64,000 nt of DNA from Exophiala sp. HKRS030. Lineage: Eukaryota > Ascomycota > Eurotiomycetes > Chaetothyriales > Herpotrichiellaceae. Position numbers and translations under genes: made by a program. This document shows positions 1-11,907 of this stretch, piece after piece. The notes beneath the pieces are model-generated. The model made no database searches and was not told the DNA's origin. It was given only the letters and a program-made list of their open reading frames with translations. Location of the stretch: positions 434,001-498,000 of the forward strand of contig JAHWDD010000001.1 of the NCBI GenBank assembly GCA_023897205.1, in the 5' to 3' direction. Position 1 is the stretch's first letter; each line of letters begins with the position of its first letter.

Positions 1-883
1 TATCGTCAAGAAATTGAGCCCGCGCCATTTGAACTGCTTCTTCTCGCATGCCCCATTCGTAGTCAGCACATGGTCGCCTGGTGTTTGTGCTTTTAGGACG
101 TAGGAACGGAAGGGATCGTTTGAGCCGGACTCGAAGATTGTTCGTTTGAAGGACAGCTGAGCTTGTTACGCTCCTGAGGGATCGATTTCTAGCACGAGGA
201 GTCGGCCACGAGCTTTGTTGACTGATTGCACCGTTGCCACGAGGTACGAACATAGATCTTGCCTTCCTTAACCTTCTATACGACGAAGGCAAAGCGCCAT
301 ACGTCTCCACTGACGCGCTATCGGGATAAAGAGAGGCATGACGGGGTGCATCAATGTCTTCGTTATGGCCATGGCGATGGAGAGGTACTGGGATGCGTGT
401 GGGTGTTGATGCACGTAACGTCTTATTTGCGAGACCTTGTCCAGGCTTGTATTGTCGAGATCTAAGCAAGTTGCTTGTTCTGGTGCTATGTTGCGAATTG
501 GCGTCTTCGTCTCGTCGCTTCCTGGCACTGCTATCAGACCGACCGACTTCAGAAGATGACTGCGCGCTGTGTCCTGCCATAGCTCGCTCTGCAGCTATAC
601 AAGCAGGGTCATGCTTCGACCGTTGCGAGTATTCCTGTCGATACTGTTCCCATTTTTCTGGCTTTGAAGTGACCTTGCGATAAATCTTTCTTGCGTGGTC
701 CTCCCAATGTTGTACTGTCGTGCGATCGAGGTCGCTGGGTTTGAAAGGTTCGCCACCGCCGCGATAGTACCCGTTATCCCATGCTTCTTTCCAGACCTTG
801 TACAAAAATTGGTGTTTAGCATCCCAGCATGGAAACATACGAATTGGAGAGGGTGGTTCAATCTTTGATAACCTGGCCTGCAT
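1..883 (-). CDS. 5' part of a conserved-looking hypothetical protein, truncated by the window edge
   Basis: An uninterrupted minus-strand frame runs from an ATG at 883 to the left edge, about 294 codons without a stop. The N-terminus has a Pro-rich start followed by a Trp/aromatic-rich segment (PIRMFPCWDAKH, then YKVWKEAWDNGYYRGGG). The remainder is Arg/Ser-rich and looks disordered, with a basic RRLRKARSMF patch. I do not recognise the family. The aromatic N-terminal block looks like a structured, conserved element and the rest like linker. The base just upstream of the ATG follows a TTTCAG, so the real start could be an upstream exon joined there. A different minus frame over the same bases (595-1245) is longer from ATG to stop but lacks this composition. 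The end of the gene lies outside the window. Confidence 0.6.
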   Translation of the reverse strand, partial: MQARLSKIEPPSPIRMFPCWDAKHQFLYKVWKEAWDNGYYRGGGEPFKPSDLDRTTVQHWEDHARKIYRKVTSKPEKWEQYRQEYSQRSKHDPACIAAERAMAGHSAQSSSEVGRSDSSARKRRDEDANSQHSTRTSNLLRSRQYKPGQGLANKTLRASTPTRIPVPLHRHGHNEDIDAPRHASLYPDSASVETYGALPSSYRRLRKARSMFVPRGNGAISQQSSWPTPRARNRSLRSVTSSAVLQTNNLRVRLKRSLPFLRPKSTNTRRPCADYEWGMREEAVQMARAQFLDD

Positions 884-2912
884 ACTGAAATATATCCAAA
901 AGGTGAGCTGCTCAGAGGGAGGATAGCATACTGCGGGAAAAGAACTGCAGACGAGTAGACTGGAGGGTGAAAAGTGAATGTGGCAGACAATACGACTTTG
1001 CAGTATGACAATATGTGAGTTGGAAGTTGCGTGTAGGCACAGGCATCTTCGCCGGACAGGCAGCCCCAGCCAGCTTTTCGTAGGGTTGAGTAAGTGCTGA
1101 TGCTGGAGTCGATTGTGCCTGCCTCTCGGCCTCTTTCAGCCTCTCGAGGGAGAATAACATTGTCAAGAATGAAGTCAGTAAAAATAACAACAATGTAGTT
1201 TAGCTTCACGTTCGAGACCACCTCTATCAATATCGTCTCGCTCATATGGCGTGAGAAGTGTCATATTCTCCCATCGCCCCCCCCCCCCCCATTTTTTTCT
1301 TCCGACAGGTGTGTTTACCTGCAATTCATTGTCCATTGTCCCACCACCGAAATTGAGGAGGTTGAGAAGTATTCAGCATCTCGTATGGATCCTTATGAAA
1401 CAGTCAATGCTGCATGGTCTGTATCTTCAGTCAACGTTCCGTATGAAGTGGTTTAGTAGTGTGTAGATCTGGAATGGCACGAACACACCATCAAATGAAA
1501 TGGCCACAGCCATGACATGCTTGTTCTTTCATGCACCCTTCAGGGCATGATCCAACAGTAGGCGAACATTCAACGGCTAACGCTTGACAAGCTACTAAGA
1601 AAACAATTCTGCAAGCAATGCAGCTGCCAGCGGCGACACACTCATTCCGCCTCAACCGAAGCCATCGGCAAATATCCTTGGGACAGGTACTTGTAGGAAG
1701 GGTATACGGTACAATGATCCGTTGTGGCAGAGGTTTATGTTTGTCAGTGGAAGGGGAAAGATCGTGAGATCATGACTTCTAGGTAGGCGTCAGGAAGAAA
1801 AGAGGGATGTGCCGCTCAGCAGTCACTTTCACCACACCTATCAGATCAGAGATGGATCAGGATGGAAGAAAGTTCGACAAAGCGCACGGTAAGCATGTGA
1901 AGTGGTAGGACTACCATGAATCGAGTCACGATGTCCCCCGTGCGGTCGAATCGTCAGTCGAGCGGCTGTGCATAGCCAAGCCATGGAGAGAGCAAATGCA
2001 GGGAGCAAGATGTGCGACAGAAGGTTACCGCGGTACACAACAAAGTTGGCAAGGAGCGGCTCGTTTCAAATGCGCGGCCTGGAAATGAAAAGGCAAACGC
2101 GTATCGACAACGCGATGGGAAACTAAAGAGATCGGAGATCGGAACACTGTACTCGTACAGGGTCCGGTAACCGAGCGCGAGATGCCGGTATCAAAGGGGG
2201 TCTGTGTACTCGAAATACGACCCAGACGACTTTGACAGGGAAAGCCATGTTGGAAGAAGGTTATATGACAGGGAAGATGCTAGTCGAGAGAGGTACAAAC
2301 TGGGATGCTCGTTGTTGAGGGATGATTGAGATCGAAGATGTAAAATTACGAGTGCTCGGCAATTGAACAACCAAGTACTCCATACCTAAGTATTCTAGAG
2401 CATGGATGGAAGGTTTCGCCGTTATGCAGAACTGCTGTTTGAGAGTTCATGACTCTTTGATTAGGTAGTTTCATGTTTGTCGGCCTCACTGATAAACACC
2501 GGGCCGGGAGTTCAAGCCATCGATCCACACTGGCAGGCCGTGGCTTACGACAGTATAGCTTATTATTGTACAATAGTAAGTCGTGGCAGGATTCTAGAAC
2601 AAATTATTGACCCGAGATTATTTTAACGGGCTTATTTTCGAGTCCACGACGACAACCGAGCAACAGAGTTAGATAAAGGGACCCATACTAGGGTAGTAAG
2701 GTGCACAGTAGGAGACCCAAAGTGTGTACCACGTACTCGGATGCCACCAAAGATTTGGGACCCTGGAGACGACTTCCTTATGGTCACGCCGAGTCGTACG
2801 AAGAAAGGTTGGGACCGTCAAGACACTCTATACGAACCAAGAATAATTTTTGTCAAAGGCTCCTTAATTTAAATACTGTACCCCTACTGTACTCCGTACT
2901 TGGAGAAAAACA
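884..2912. other. Intergenic spacer, no gene seen
   Basis: About 2 kb between a gene leaving to the left and the alpha/beta hydrolase to the right, so it should hold both promoters. It contains a 14-base C run at 1277-1290 and one copy of the TACTCCGTA motif at 2890-2898, 15 bases before the hydrolase start codon. Short open frames here have no domain-like content. Confidence 0.5.
1277..1290. repeat. Poly-C tract (14 bases)
   Basis: A homopolymer of 14 C followed by an A and a T run. Simple sequence in non-coding DNA. Its length may be a sequencing estimate. Confidence 0.8.
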
Positions 2913-4028
2913 ATGGACACAACCATACCCATACCTCCTTCACCAAGGGATTTCGAAATCACTCGACCATTGGCCATTCCCAAACCAAATTCGAAACGTA
3001 CGATACCAGCCCCAAACCGAGACTCGTTCACGGCGCATTTCGGCCATGCCTTCCCCGTCCCACATATGCTGACGTCCGACCTGGGTACGACTGCGGTTTA
3101 TTCGTTGCCGCCGCCGGCTTCATCGAGGGGAGGAGGAGGAGGAGGAGCAGGAGGGCACTCGTCGTCATCGTCTCCGTCGGCGACCACCAGACGAGTCCTT
3201 CTCATTCACGGCCTGAACACGCCGGCTTTGGGTATGTTGTCCCTCGCGAGGGCAATACAAAACCTGGACGCCGCCGGCGACACGCACGTGGTCCTATTCG
3301 ACCTTTGGGGTCACGGGCTTTCCTCGACGCCCCTTTTGGCACACACGCCGCACGTCTTTCACCTCCAGATCCTACAGGTGTTGAGTTTTATGAAGTGGCC
3401 CTCGGCGGAATTGGTGGGTTACTCTTTCGGCGCTTGTGTCGTGGTCAGCTTCGCACAGCACCACCCATGGACGGTACGGTCGGCCGTCCTCCTGGCGCCG
3501 GCGGGTTTGTTGGATCAGACCACGTTCAGCCGGCGGATGCGTGAATTGCTCAACAATGATTCTTCCTCGACGACGGGCCGAGAGGAGGAGGAGCAGGAGG
3601 CGGCAGAGTGCGTCTTGGAGTTTCTAGAAGGTGGGACGTTGCAAGTGCCGGTGGATTGGAAGGAGAGGTCACGGCGTGGAGAGGTCGTGGCGGAAGCGTT
3701 GAAGGATTGGGAGTTGCGAGAACATCAGGGGTACAGGCAGAGTGTGCTCAGTATGTTTCGAGACGGCGCCGCGTATGGGTGCGAGAAGTTGTTTGAAAAC
3801 TTTGCGCAGTGCCCATCCTTCCAAAAGTTGGCCGTCGTTGCAGAGTTGGACCCCGTATGTAATAAGGAGAAGTTGGCCGGGTTGGGGATCGAGAATGTCG
3901 AGGTCGTAGAGAAGCAAGGTCATGCCTTTGTGAGAACTGCAAGTGATCAAGTTGCTAGCATCATCCATCGATTTTGGTTACGGTTGGAGCAGCAGGAAGT
4001 GAGAGCTGGCGAGCTCCGGACAACTTGA
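2913..4028 (+). CDS. Alpha/beta-hydrolase fold protein
   Basis: A single-exon gene of 371 residues. Residues about 95-175 carry the hydrolase core: VLLIHGLN (oxyanion-hole HG at 99-100), a DLWGHG turn near 130-135, and the nucleophile elbow GYSFG with Ser171. A candidate acid lies in AELDPVCN near 314 and a candidate catalytic His in KQGHAFVR near 344, giving a complete Ser-Asp-His set. No signal peptide or membrane segment is seen, so it is probably cytosolic. Residues 63-92 are a low-complexity Pro/Gly/Ser linker encoded by GGA and TCG repeats. The substrate is unknown; such proteins act as esterases, lipases or C-C hydrolases. The start was chosen as the first ATG ahead of the conserved core, and an in-frame TACTCCGTA motif lies just upstream. 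No neighbour suggests a pathway. Confidence 0.85.
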   Translation: MDTTIPIPPSPRDFEITRPLAIPKPNSKRTIPAPNRDSFTAHFGHAFPVPHMLTSDLGTTAVYSLPPPASSRGGGGGGAGGHSSSSSPSATTRRVLLIHGLNTPALGMLSLARAIQNLDAAGDTHVVLFDLWGHGLSSTPLLAHTPHVFHLQILQVLSFMKWPSAELVGYSFGACVVVSFAQHHPWTVRSAVLLAPAGLLDQTTFSRRMRELLNNDSSSTTGREEEEQEAAECVLEFLEGGTLQVPVDWKERSRRGEVVAEALKDWELREHQGYRQSVLSMFRDGAAYGCEKLFENFAQCPSFQKLAVVAELDPVCNKEKLAGLGIENVEVVEKQGHAFVRTASDQVASIIHRFWLRLEQQEVRAGELRTT

Positions 4029-5301
4029 GCATTACTTAGGCCCGGGAATTCTACGTGACCCAGAAATGGCGATGCGTGTTTTGAAATTCTTTTCTCGATT
4101 TGGGGTTATTTCTGCCTTGGTACAGTATTCAGAGATACAAATCTAAAACAAGGCTCCTTCATGCACAGAAGACTTGGTACATACTAGGACAACATGGAGT
4201 CCTAAACATTCTCGTATATGAGCCCCTTCACTCCAGTTCAACCCCTGCGGTTGAGACAGAAACAAAAAAGAGAAAGCGAATAAAAGAATACAAATGCTTG
4301 ATAAGCTTTATACTTTATCTTTGTTGAACAGATCCAATTCAGCCTTCTCGGGTTGATGAATATGAAGAAATAAAAACAAAAGCTTTCAGAATATCCAGAT
4401 CCTGTAGATTCTAATTCCCACCCCTTGGAAGAGGACATGTGTGCGTGTGCGAATATGTGTATGCGCACGTGGTATAACGTATAGCAAAGGTTGTCAAAAA
4501 TCGCTGCAAAAGTTCGTTTGTTCGTCATTCGTTGCTTTTGTTTCCCATTCCGTCGTACAGTACTGCCAAAAGAAAAAAAGGCCAATCAATGTGTGTGGTA
4601 CAAGGGAAGCCAGATGGCCAGGCTTCCCAACAGATGCTCAAATAAAACCAGATGATTGCACGACTGCACTTATGCATGCGTGCATGTCTTGGCGCGGCGT
4701 AGATTGCGTTGTTTCTGCCCGAAATGACCAGGGGTGTGTGCGTGTGAGGTGGAAACTTCGGAAGCTGGTAGATTGGGGAAAGTTATCGGATTTGAAAGAC
4801 TTTCACAATCCCAATAATGGTTTGTGGTTTGGAAAAGATAAAGATGATGATCGTACTGAGTACAGCCTTAGTGTCGTCCTCGTGTGCTGCGCCAGACGCC
4901 GTCGCTGAACCCCAACAAGACTGCAAAGACAAAAACAAACAAAAAATAGTCAAGCATGGTACAAGATTTCGTGGGTTTCGTGCTGCGGTGACGCAAATCC
5001 GCAGGAAGAATGAGGCGGTGGGCATGCAAAACAAATGTGCCCGCTCGAAATAAAACCAGTTCGTTTGATAGGGTCATCAAAAAAGGGGGGTTCGTGTGCA
5101 TTCATGCAAGTGTGGTCGTAGGGTTGGGCGCCTCGCCGTTGGGATCACCCATCGGCGGCCGAGGGAATGGGGAAGTCGGGCATTCGTTCGAGGAGGATCC
5201 GAAGTGGTCATCGACAACGTCCGGTGTTGTGCAGATGAGGGGGGGGAAAGGAAGTAGTTGGTTGGTTCGAGATGAGTGGTGGTGCTGGTGCTGGTGCTGC
5301 C
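4029..5301. other. Convergent intergenic spacer, no gene seen
   Basis: 1.27 kb between the 3' ends of the hydrolase (+) and the small Cys-rich gene (-). It contains GT-rich low complexity near 4438-4475 and GGT-rich sequence near 5270-5300. No convincing open frame with domain content was found on either strand. Confidence 0.5.
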
Positions 5302-5656
5302 CTATCTCATCTCATCTGCAGGGCACAGCGGCATGGTGACATCAGCCTCCAATGACGTAGTCCGGAGTCCTGACCGATAGTTGGGTGGTTGCGACAACAC
5401 GGAGCGAAAGGGTCTGTTGGCGCTAGGTCGACCACGGAAATTGTACATCTACAGAGAGGTTGATATGTTAGAACAATGTGTCGACGTTGAGGAAAGAGTG
5501 TAAAAGGCAGAAGAAACGAGGAGGTTGGGGATGAATGTGAGAGAGAAAGACGGCAGAGTAGAAAAGGGGCTTACGTACTCTACACTCGGAGCATTTCCCA
5601 CCAGCTGTATCGCAACGACCACGGCATCCCCGAGGCTGGTTCGAGCAGGAAAACAT
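5302..5656 (-). CDS. Small two-exon Cys-rich protein (74 residues)
   Basis: Exon 1 is 5656-5579 (26 codons) and exon 2 is 5448-5302 (48 codons plus TAG). They are joined by a 130-bp intron with a strong GTACGTAAG donor and a CTCTGTAG acceptor, in phase 0. The first 25 residues hold five cysteines: one near the start, then CRGRC and CSEC pairs separated by a Gly-rich loop. This spacing suggests a small zinc knuckle. The second exon has an RPSANRPFRS segment and no cysteine cluster. There is no signal peptide, so it is not a typical secreted effector. I have the impression of short fungal proteins that begin the same way, but cannot name a family. The clean intron and preserved phase argue that it is a real gene. 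Confidence 0.55.
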
Positions 5657-8290
5657 TTTGGTGATGGTTGTATTGATGTGTATTTAAGTGGAGTGTGATG
5701 AGGGAAACGAGAGAAAGTTTCGATCGTGCAGAGGGAAGATCAACAACTCGTGGTATGTAGCGAGATTCTGTATCCAGAAGAGATGTGCGAGATAGAGTAT
5801 TGATCACCGTGGGAAGACTCGACGCAGAGTCGGTTGACGGTGTAGTTGCGCGTAGATTTGTATAGTACCCAAAAATGTTGTACAGTAATAGAGACGTTGT
5901 GTTGGACAGTTGAGAGATGTAATGGAAGAGAGAGAGGAAAAAGAAAGAGATGAAATCAAAGGGATTCCGGATGGAAATATACGAGTAGAAGATGCGGTCT
6001 TCACGAGTTACGGTAGTGGTAAGTCGTACGAGTTTGCAGGGATGGGATAAGTATGTCTGATACCAGGTCTTGTGGTACAGATGACTACTACTATTGTACT
6101 CGTAGCAGGGGGAGTTCTTCCGGTAGCGTAGTATTGGAAATATTTCGCATTTCTCTGCATTCTCCTGCGTGATCGTAATCCTGGGCTTGGATCGCAAGTG
6201 TCACAGGGTATGTCAACCCGACGACCCTTGGCCCCGGTACCCCCTGTCCGACTCTTCCTACCCCTGTCATTGCTGCTCAGTAACGCTGCCCAGTGGAGAG
6301 TCTTACAGGTGACAGTGACAGGGGGCTTCAATGACTAGCTTGGGCTTGTCATTTTTAGGCCTCAGGCATTTCCAATGGTTACGGATAGGCTCACCAACGG
6401 CGGACCCCGGACTAAGTTTCAGGCGTCAGGCTTTCAGGCTCAGTTTCTTAAGAGTACAGTAGGTAATGAATTTAGTACGCTTCAAAAAACCATAGTAAGA
6501 ATTAATCAGTAGGCGGAGTCATTTGTCACGGTCGAATTGAATGGCCCATTGCTGTGTGGAAGTTGATGATCTGCTGGTATGCCTCGAATTATCATCTCTA
6601 GGTCGGTAGGTATGCCTTACAGGTACAATATCTACCTGGACACCCTGCATGAAGTTATGATTCTCGACTTGGGCTTTTCTTTTGCTTTCACTTTCCAAGG
6701 CAACCACTCGCTGGTAAATTACTCAATACCGAACGTGCTCACATGCATTCCTGCTTACTTCAGGTAAACTTTGTTGAATGCGAATACATAGTCCGTACGC
6801 ATGCATGCCTTGGCTCCCTCAGCCCAGCATCTTACGTGTCTCCTCGCGCCGTCCTCAACCATGTTCAGGGTCTATTTACTACTCCGTACGGATCGTGCCA
6901 TGGCCCAAACAAAACACTTGCGTGTTCGATATGATTATATGCATTAATTGATCTTTTAGTTCAGCGTAGTCAATGCAAGGCTCCCATTTCCCTCGTCCTT
7001 TGACTTTTGATCACCCATTCCGCCCTCCGATGCTGGTTGCCTGCGGAGGTCCAACTTCACGGCGGATCTACCGGGCCCGTACGGAATCCCGGTTATTATT
7101 ATGCTCATGTCCTTTGTTTGTCCTAATGTGCGTACTCGGACAGAATCATGCCATGCGGAACCAAAGTGATGCGCTTAGGTCTGCAAACACTGTTACTCCA
7201 TATCCTATTCTGTAGCTCCAACACGGTTATCCCAGCCAGCAAAACGTTCGGGTTTAATTTCGTCCTGAAACCATCGTTTGTGCTCACCTGACTCTCGTCT
7301 CAGGTCCAGATCTATTTCCAATGTTGCACAAAGGCCTGGACCCATCTTCGAGCCATTGTCCTTCGTACCCGTAGACCATCTCGAAGCCCTCATACGATTC
7401 TGAGCCGACCATGTCCGCGGCCAACGGCGACCTCGTGGCCCGCTGTCCTACCCTGTACGCATGTCCTCGTACGATCACAAAAACGAAGAATGTGTTCTCC
7501 GTAATTGTTTCTGCTTTACGGAGTACGGAGTAGCACAGTAATCAGACCACGCACGCCTCGGTCCGTCCAACTCTGGGTACGCAGGCACCGCAACAGTGGA
7601 GGGTGGAGGTGGTGGTTGCGATGGCTATGCTGACAAGCGTTTACCCGACCCTAGCCTCGCCGTGTCTCCGTGGTTCGGCGTCAGCAAAGATCACTGTTAA
7701 AGTCGTCTAACACGATCTTGTATGAATAGGTGGACGACTAGTCAATTTTGGGTCGATCAAAATACAACGCATTTGATGCATCTGAACGGCGGTGACAACG
7801 TGATGACCATATCGAGGCTGCACTACCCATTCTGTGAGACTACGTGCGCTGCAAGGCTGACAAAGATCATAAATTGTTCCAAGATTCACCCATTCGACAA
7901 TTTCTATTGCGTACAGGCACCAGACTTGCAAGTGGACCATCAACCTCTTGTTGATCGTTCCGGTCTAATGATAACCCAGTACTGTACTTGTACCTGATCA
8001 CCAACGATCATCGACACGTTTGCTCTCCCGATACAACGCTGCTTCCTGACTCCTCTCTACCCACTAGAACATGCATGGAAGCATTGGAAACATTGTTCGT
8101 GTAATCATTCTCCCGAACCCAAAACATCAGTGGCGCCAAGTGTACAGATTATATCTCTTGTTCAAGCAGCAATCATTCGACAGGACAATCAAGATGCTGA
8201 CTCACGGAAATCCCTCCTCTAAAAACACGCCCCCATAACTTCCCTATCCAGCTTTACCGTTTGTGTCTGGCCAAGTGGTCACCACAGTCA
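5657..8290. other. Long intergenic spacer, no gene seen
   Basis: 2.6 kb upstream of the small Cys-rich gene and downstream of the 5-phosphatase. It contains TACTCCGTA at 6880-6888, two overlapping TACGGAGTA copies at 7517-7532, and a patch of repeated CAGGC near 6362-6440. Several open frames exist (for example 5580-6197 minus, 7722-7997 plus). None has splice-supported or domain-like content. Confidence 0.45.
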
Positions 8291-9565
8291 TCACACCAAC
8301 AACGATCTGAGGATTAACCATCCACCAATCGCACCAATGACAGATGCTGCCAGTAACCCATTACCTTCTCTGGTCAATGTCAAATAAGCCAGCACCCCCA
8401 CTGCTAATTCCTTCCTTCGTGCCATGGTCCGTCGAGTCTTCCATGATGTGTCGATTCCGAAAGGTGCTCTGTCCACCTGCCCTACATCTGACAGTGCCTT
8501 CAATGGCACTGTTACAGCCAACGCAACCGGGCGATGATCCGAGGTTGCAAACAGAGGTAGACATGTGTATTTTCGTGGGGTCGCCTTGACCTCATTCCCA
8601 TTCTTGAAGAATATTCGATCGCACCAACTGGGCCACCGGTGGGGTGCCCATGCCCAGTCACCTTCTCCGTCCAATGTGACAGCCTTGTCTCCCTCGTTCT
8701 CGTATTTGTATGTAGGTGGGAAGGTGATCGGAGCTTCAGTCAATCCGTGCAGTGTTTTCCCTGCTTTGATCTGCTGCGTGAGCTGGTCGTCCGCAAGTAA
8801 ATGGCGAAAATGCTTCGGATCGTCCTCATTTCGGGTGGGTTGAGGAAATCGCTGCTGGACGTCCAATGGTGAAGGTTGTAGGAGTGAGGTACGGTAGTTC
8901 AGGTCACCGGCGAAGAAGAGGTATGATTCGGGAGAGTATATGCCGCTCTCAGAGGTGTTTTGTGGCGAAGTTGTCCCTTGCAACAACGGTGCGTCCTCAC
9001 TTTGTTCATCTTGAGTTACACCTTTCCGACTTTGGTCTGGCACAAAGACCAGTCGTTGCACAATGCCCTTATAGTCTTCATTGCGCTGTTCGAGACCGTC
9101 TTCCATCGGAGCCAAATGAGCCGAGACAAATGTCAACTGCATCTGTTCCCGCTCAGAGATCTTGTAACCTAGCCGGACACCGACTGCACCCTTGTTGCCC
9201 ATTTCACTCACTCCGAGACCAACGCCGGCAGTTTGAAGCCAGGTAAAGTTGTCGGCGATATCATCTCGAGCAAACACCATCAACGCCGTCATTCCCAAAT
9301 TCCTCGTAACGACATTGACATAGCTGTGGTCCTTATCCTTGGTCGCCAATTTGACAGCATTGTGAAAAGCATTGAGGTACGGCGTCAAGAATGAACCACC
9401 GAGGAACGAGTAGCTGATGGGTGCTATTTCTTGTAAGGACAAGACCACAATCTCTGGTGATTGAGAAGTTGGATTTAACGCATCAAATAAGTAAGGAGCA
9501 AAGACATCAGACTGGACTAAAGCACGGCCGCAGTTGAATGTCAAAAGGTACAGACTGAGAGCCAT
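8291..9565 (-). CDS. Inositol polyphosphate 5-phosphatase family protein with C-terminal membrane anchor
   Basis: Single exon, 424 residues. The endonuclease/exonuclease/phosphatase fold of the IPPc family is evident from its ordered motifs: an N-terminal LTFNCGRA strand, LQEIAP with the metal-binding Glu, GVSEMGNKGAVGVRL, FVSAHLAPMEDGLEQRNEDY, and the two signatures FFAGDLNYR and WPSWCDRIFFK. A SDHRPV motif closes the domain. These residues coordinate Mg and the 5-phosphate in known members, so removal of a 5-phosphate from inositol phosphates or phosphoinositides is expected. The last 30 residues form a hydrophobic helix (LLAASVIGAIGGWLILRSLLV region), predicting a tail-anchored membrane protein on the ER or another endomembrane. 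The start ATG directly precedes the first conserved strand. No intron is needed. It differs from synaptojanin-type proteins in lacking a Sac1 domain. Confidence 0.9.
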   Translation of the reverse strand: MALSLYLLTFNCGRALVQSDVFAPYLFDALNPTSQSPEIVVLSLQEIAPISYSFLGGSFLTPYLNAFHNAVKLATKDKDHSYVNVVTRNLGMTALMVFARDDIADNFTWLQTAGVGLGVSEMGNKGAVGVRLGYKISEREQMQLTFVSAHLAPMEDGLEQRNEDYKGIVQRLVFVPDQSRKGVTQDEQSEDAPLLQGTTSPQNTSESGIYSPESYLFFAGDLNYRTSLLQPSPLDVQQRFPQPTRNEDDPKHFRHLLADDQLTQQIKAGKTLHGLTEAPITFPPTYKYENEGDKAVTLDGEGDWAWAPHRWPSWCDRIFFKNGNEVKATPRKYTCLPLFATSDHRPVALAVTVPLKALSDVGQVDRAPFGIDTSWKTRRTMARRKELAVGVLAYLTLTREGNGLLAASVIGAIGGWLILRSLLV

Positions 9566-10124
9566 GTCGAGGCGATCGTTACATATCTCAATACAGCATT
9601 CTCAAGTCCCAGTCTCGATCTCATGAAATTTGTCAGTGATGGTGAACAACAATTCCGCCCTGCGAGAGATGAAGATACAGTTGATGTCTTTTGAAGAACC
9701 CGACGTCATCAGCATCCGAAACTGCCAAGACCAATAGAGTGGCGCGGATACGGAAACATCACGTACAACGACAGCTGCTGCTCCGGTCAAGGATCACAAG
9801 AAGCATTTGTGGTATCCAACATGTTTCCCCTACAACATCTCTACCGTCACGAGCAATAGACACCCCAAATGAACGCCTTTTGCTACACCATGCCGAATTA
9901 TGGTGGACGTGTAGCTGCAGGGATCTTGATTGCGGGGCAGAATGCGCCAGACCTTACGGGCATCTTGATTCCCTTGTGTCAGTTCGTGTCACTCGATGGC
10001 ATTCCGCTCAGCTAATAATAATCTGCCTCGGATTCACCTTGACCACTTTGCATCAAGTTGTGTCCAGGGTGCAGATACGCTAAAACTGCACGCAGCCTTA
10101 CACAGGACCCAGAACCAAATCACC
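9566..10124. other. Spacer between 5-phosphatase and an unresolved small gene
   Basis: 560 bp, probably holding both promoters since the flanking genes diverge. No recognisable gene or repeat was seen. Confidence 0.4.
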
Positions 10125-10749
<625 letters not shown>

Positions 10750-10952
10750 GGAACGTTAGTACAGATGCTGACCTTTTTTTTAGCTTTATAAACAATAACA
10801 CAATGCATTCGTTATGTGCGGGATGTAAGCGTACAGTAGTCGATCGATCCCCTCCTATATCCACGCAACAATATGCTTCGAGAGCTATCTCTTCCATCAC
10901 GATATATGTCGTAGTGCGCATCAACAGTGCGTAATCCCACGCTGAGCCGTAA

Positions 10953-11633
10953 TCAGAATAGGTCTCCAGTCCAGACCAGACATAGTCGACAACTTTGATA
11001 GCTGCCCGTCCGCGCCCGCACTAAATCTTCGATTTCACTCAAGTTATAGGGCTCTCCATGGAATCTCAGACATTCGCACAACGAGGAAAGCATATAGTGC
11101 GCTGTCTCACCTTTTTCCTCGTATGCCATTCGTAAAATCATTTCCTTGCTGATTTGCGTGAATCGATCTTCCCACTCTCCCTGCTCAAGCCAGAAGCAGA
11201 CCCGACGGAATGGCCCCGAACTGCTCTTCTTGGCAGGGATTGAAAGAAAGGCTGCAAATATCTCCTTCCTCGCTGGCCAATTCTGACATCCTTGCAGGGT
11301 TATCCGATCTTTCTTGGGAGGTCCTCTTCCGTGGAAATAATGCGGCGTCCGATCAAGAGCCTCTGCAATGGACTGTGCAATGAGTGCGGTGGCCCATCCG
11401 AGAGAGTCCGCCTCGCTTAGACTTCTCGCAATTGAATCGGACGATTTTTCTCGTCCTGACACACAGAGTAGGATCCGACAAAGATGGCGGTAGTCAATGC
11501 TAGATAAAACTCCATATAGCCTTTTACAAGTCAGACCAAGACGATGGACTTCTTGAAGAGAGTGGAGACTGTGACAGATTTGGATAATGGTTTCATTCGG
11601 AAGGCCAACGAACGAGGATGGCATTGTGGACAT
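10953..11633 (-). CDS. F-box protein
   Basis: Single exon, 226 residues. The first 45 residues form an F-box: FVGLPNETIIQICHSLHSL, then LGLTCKRLYGVLS, matching the LP..il..i......l...r.VC+.w pattern used by fungal F-box proteins to bind Skp1 in SCF ubiquitin ligases. The rest has no recognisable repeats (no LRR or WD). It contains a helical C-terminal half with several Cys and a final CRLCLVW tail. By family, it would recruit an unknown substrate for ubiquitylation. It lies tail to tail with the ACT-repeat gene in a gene-poor stretch. Fungal F-box genes of this type are often numerous, fast-evolving and unnamed. The start ATG lies a few residues before the F-box; an alternative ATG three codons downstream (MSTMPSS) is equally possible. 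Confidence 0.7.
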   Translation of the reverse strand: MSTMPSSFVGLPNETIIQICHSLHSLQEVHRLGLTCKRLYGVLSSIDYRHLCRILLCVSGREKSSDSIARSLSEADSLGWATALIAQSIAEALDRTPHYFHGRGPPKKDRITLQGCQNWPARKEIFAAFLSIPAKKSSSGPFRRVCFWLEQGEWEDRFTQISKEMILRMAYEEKGETAHYMLSSLCECLRFHGEPYNLSEIEDLVRARTGSYQSCRLCLVWTGDLF

Positions 11634-11907
11634 GTCTGCGGGAGTCTACTGATCACCGACAGTCGCAAAGTAGTCAAGATGAGAGAAAGCATCCTGTCAA
11701 GCCTGAATTTAAGCCACAGGAGCGCCTGATATTAACCACGTCTGAGCGACGCCACGAGATGTGGCTTTGGAGCAGATGAGATGGAAGGTTACGCGGCTCA
11801 CATTCCTTTCTTCGAGCTGGAAGAGTCTAGATTTCATTTACTGTGCTGTACGGAGTACACTTCGAGGAAACAACAGCGAATATGTCGACTGCACAACGCC
11901 GATCACC

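Noticed and set aside
595..1245. Minus-strand ORF of 216 codons
   Set aside because: It overlaps, on the same strand but another frame, the left-edge gene whose composition is clearly protein-like. The overlap region encodes nothing recognisable in this frame.
5580..6197. Minus-strand ORF of 205 codons
   Set aside because: No domain-like content, Ser/Tyr/Thr-rich low order, and it overlaps exon 1 of the small Cys-rich gene in another frame.
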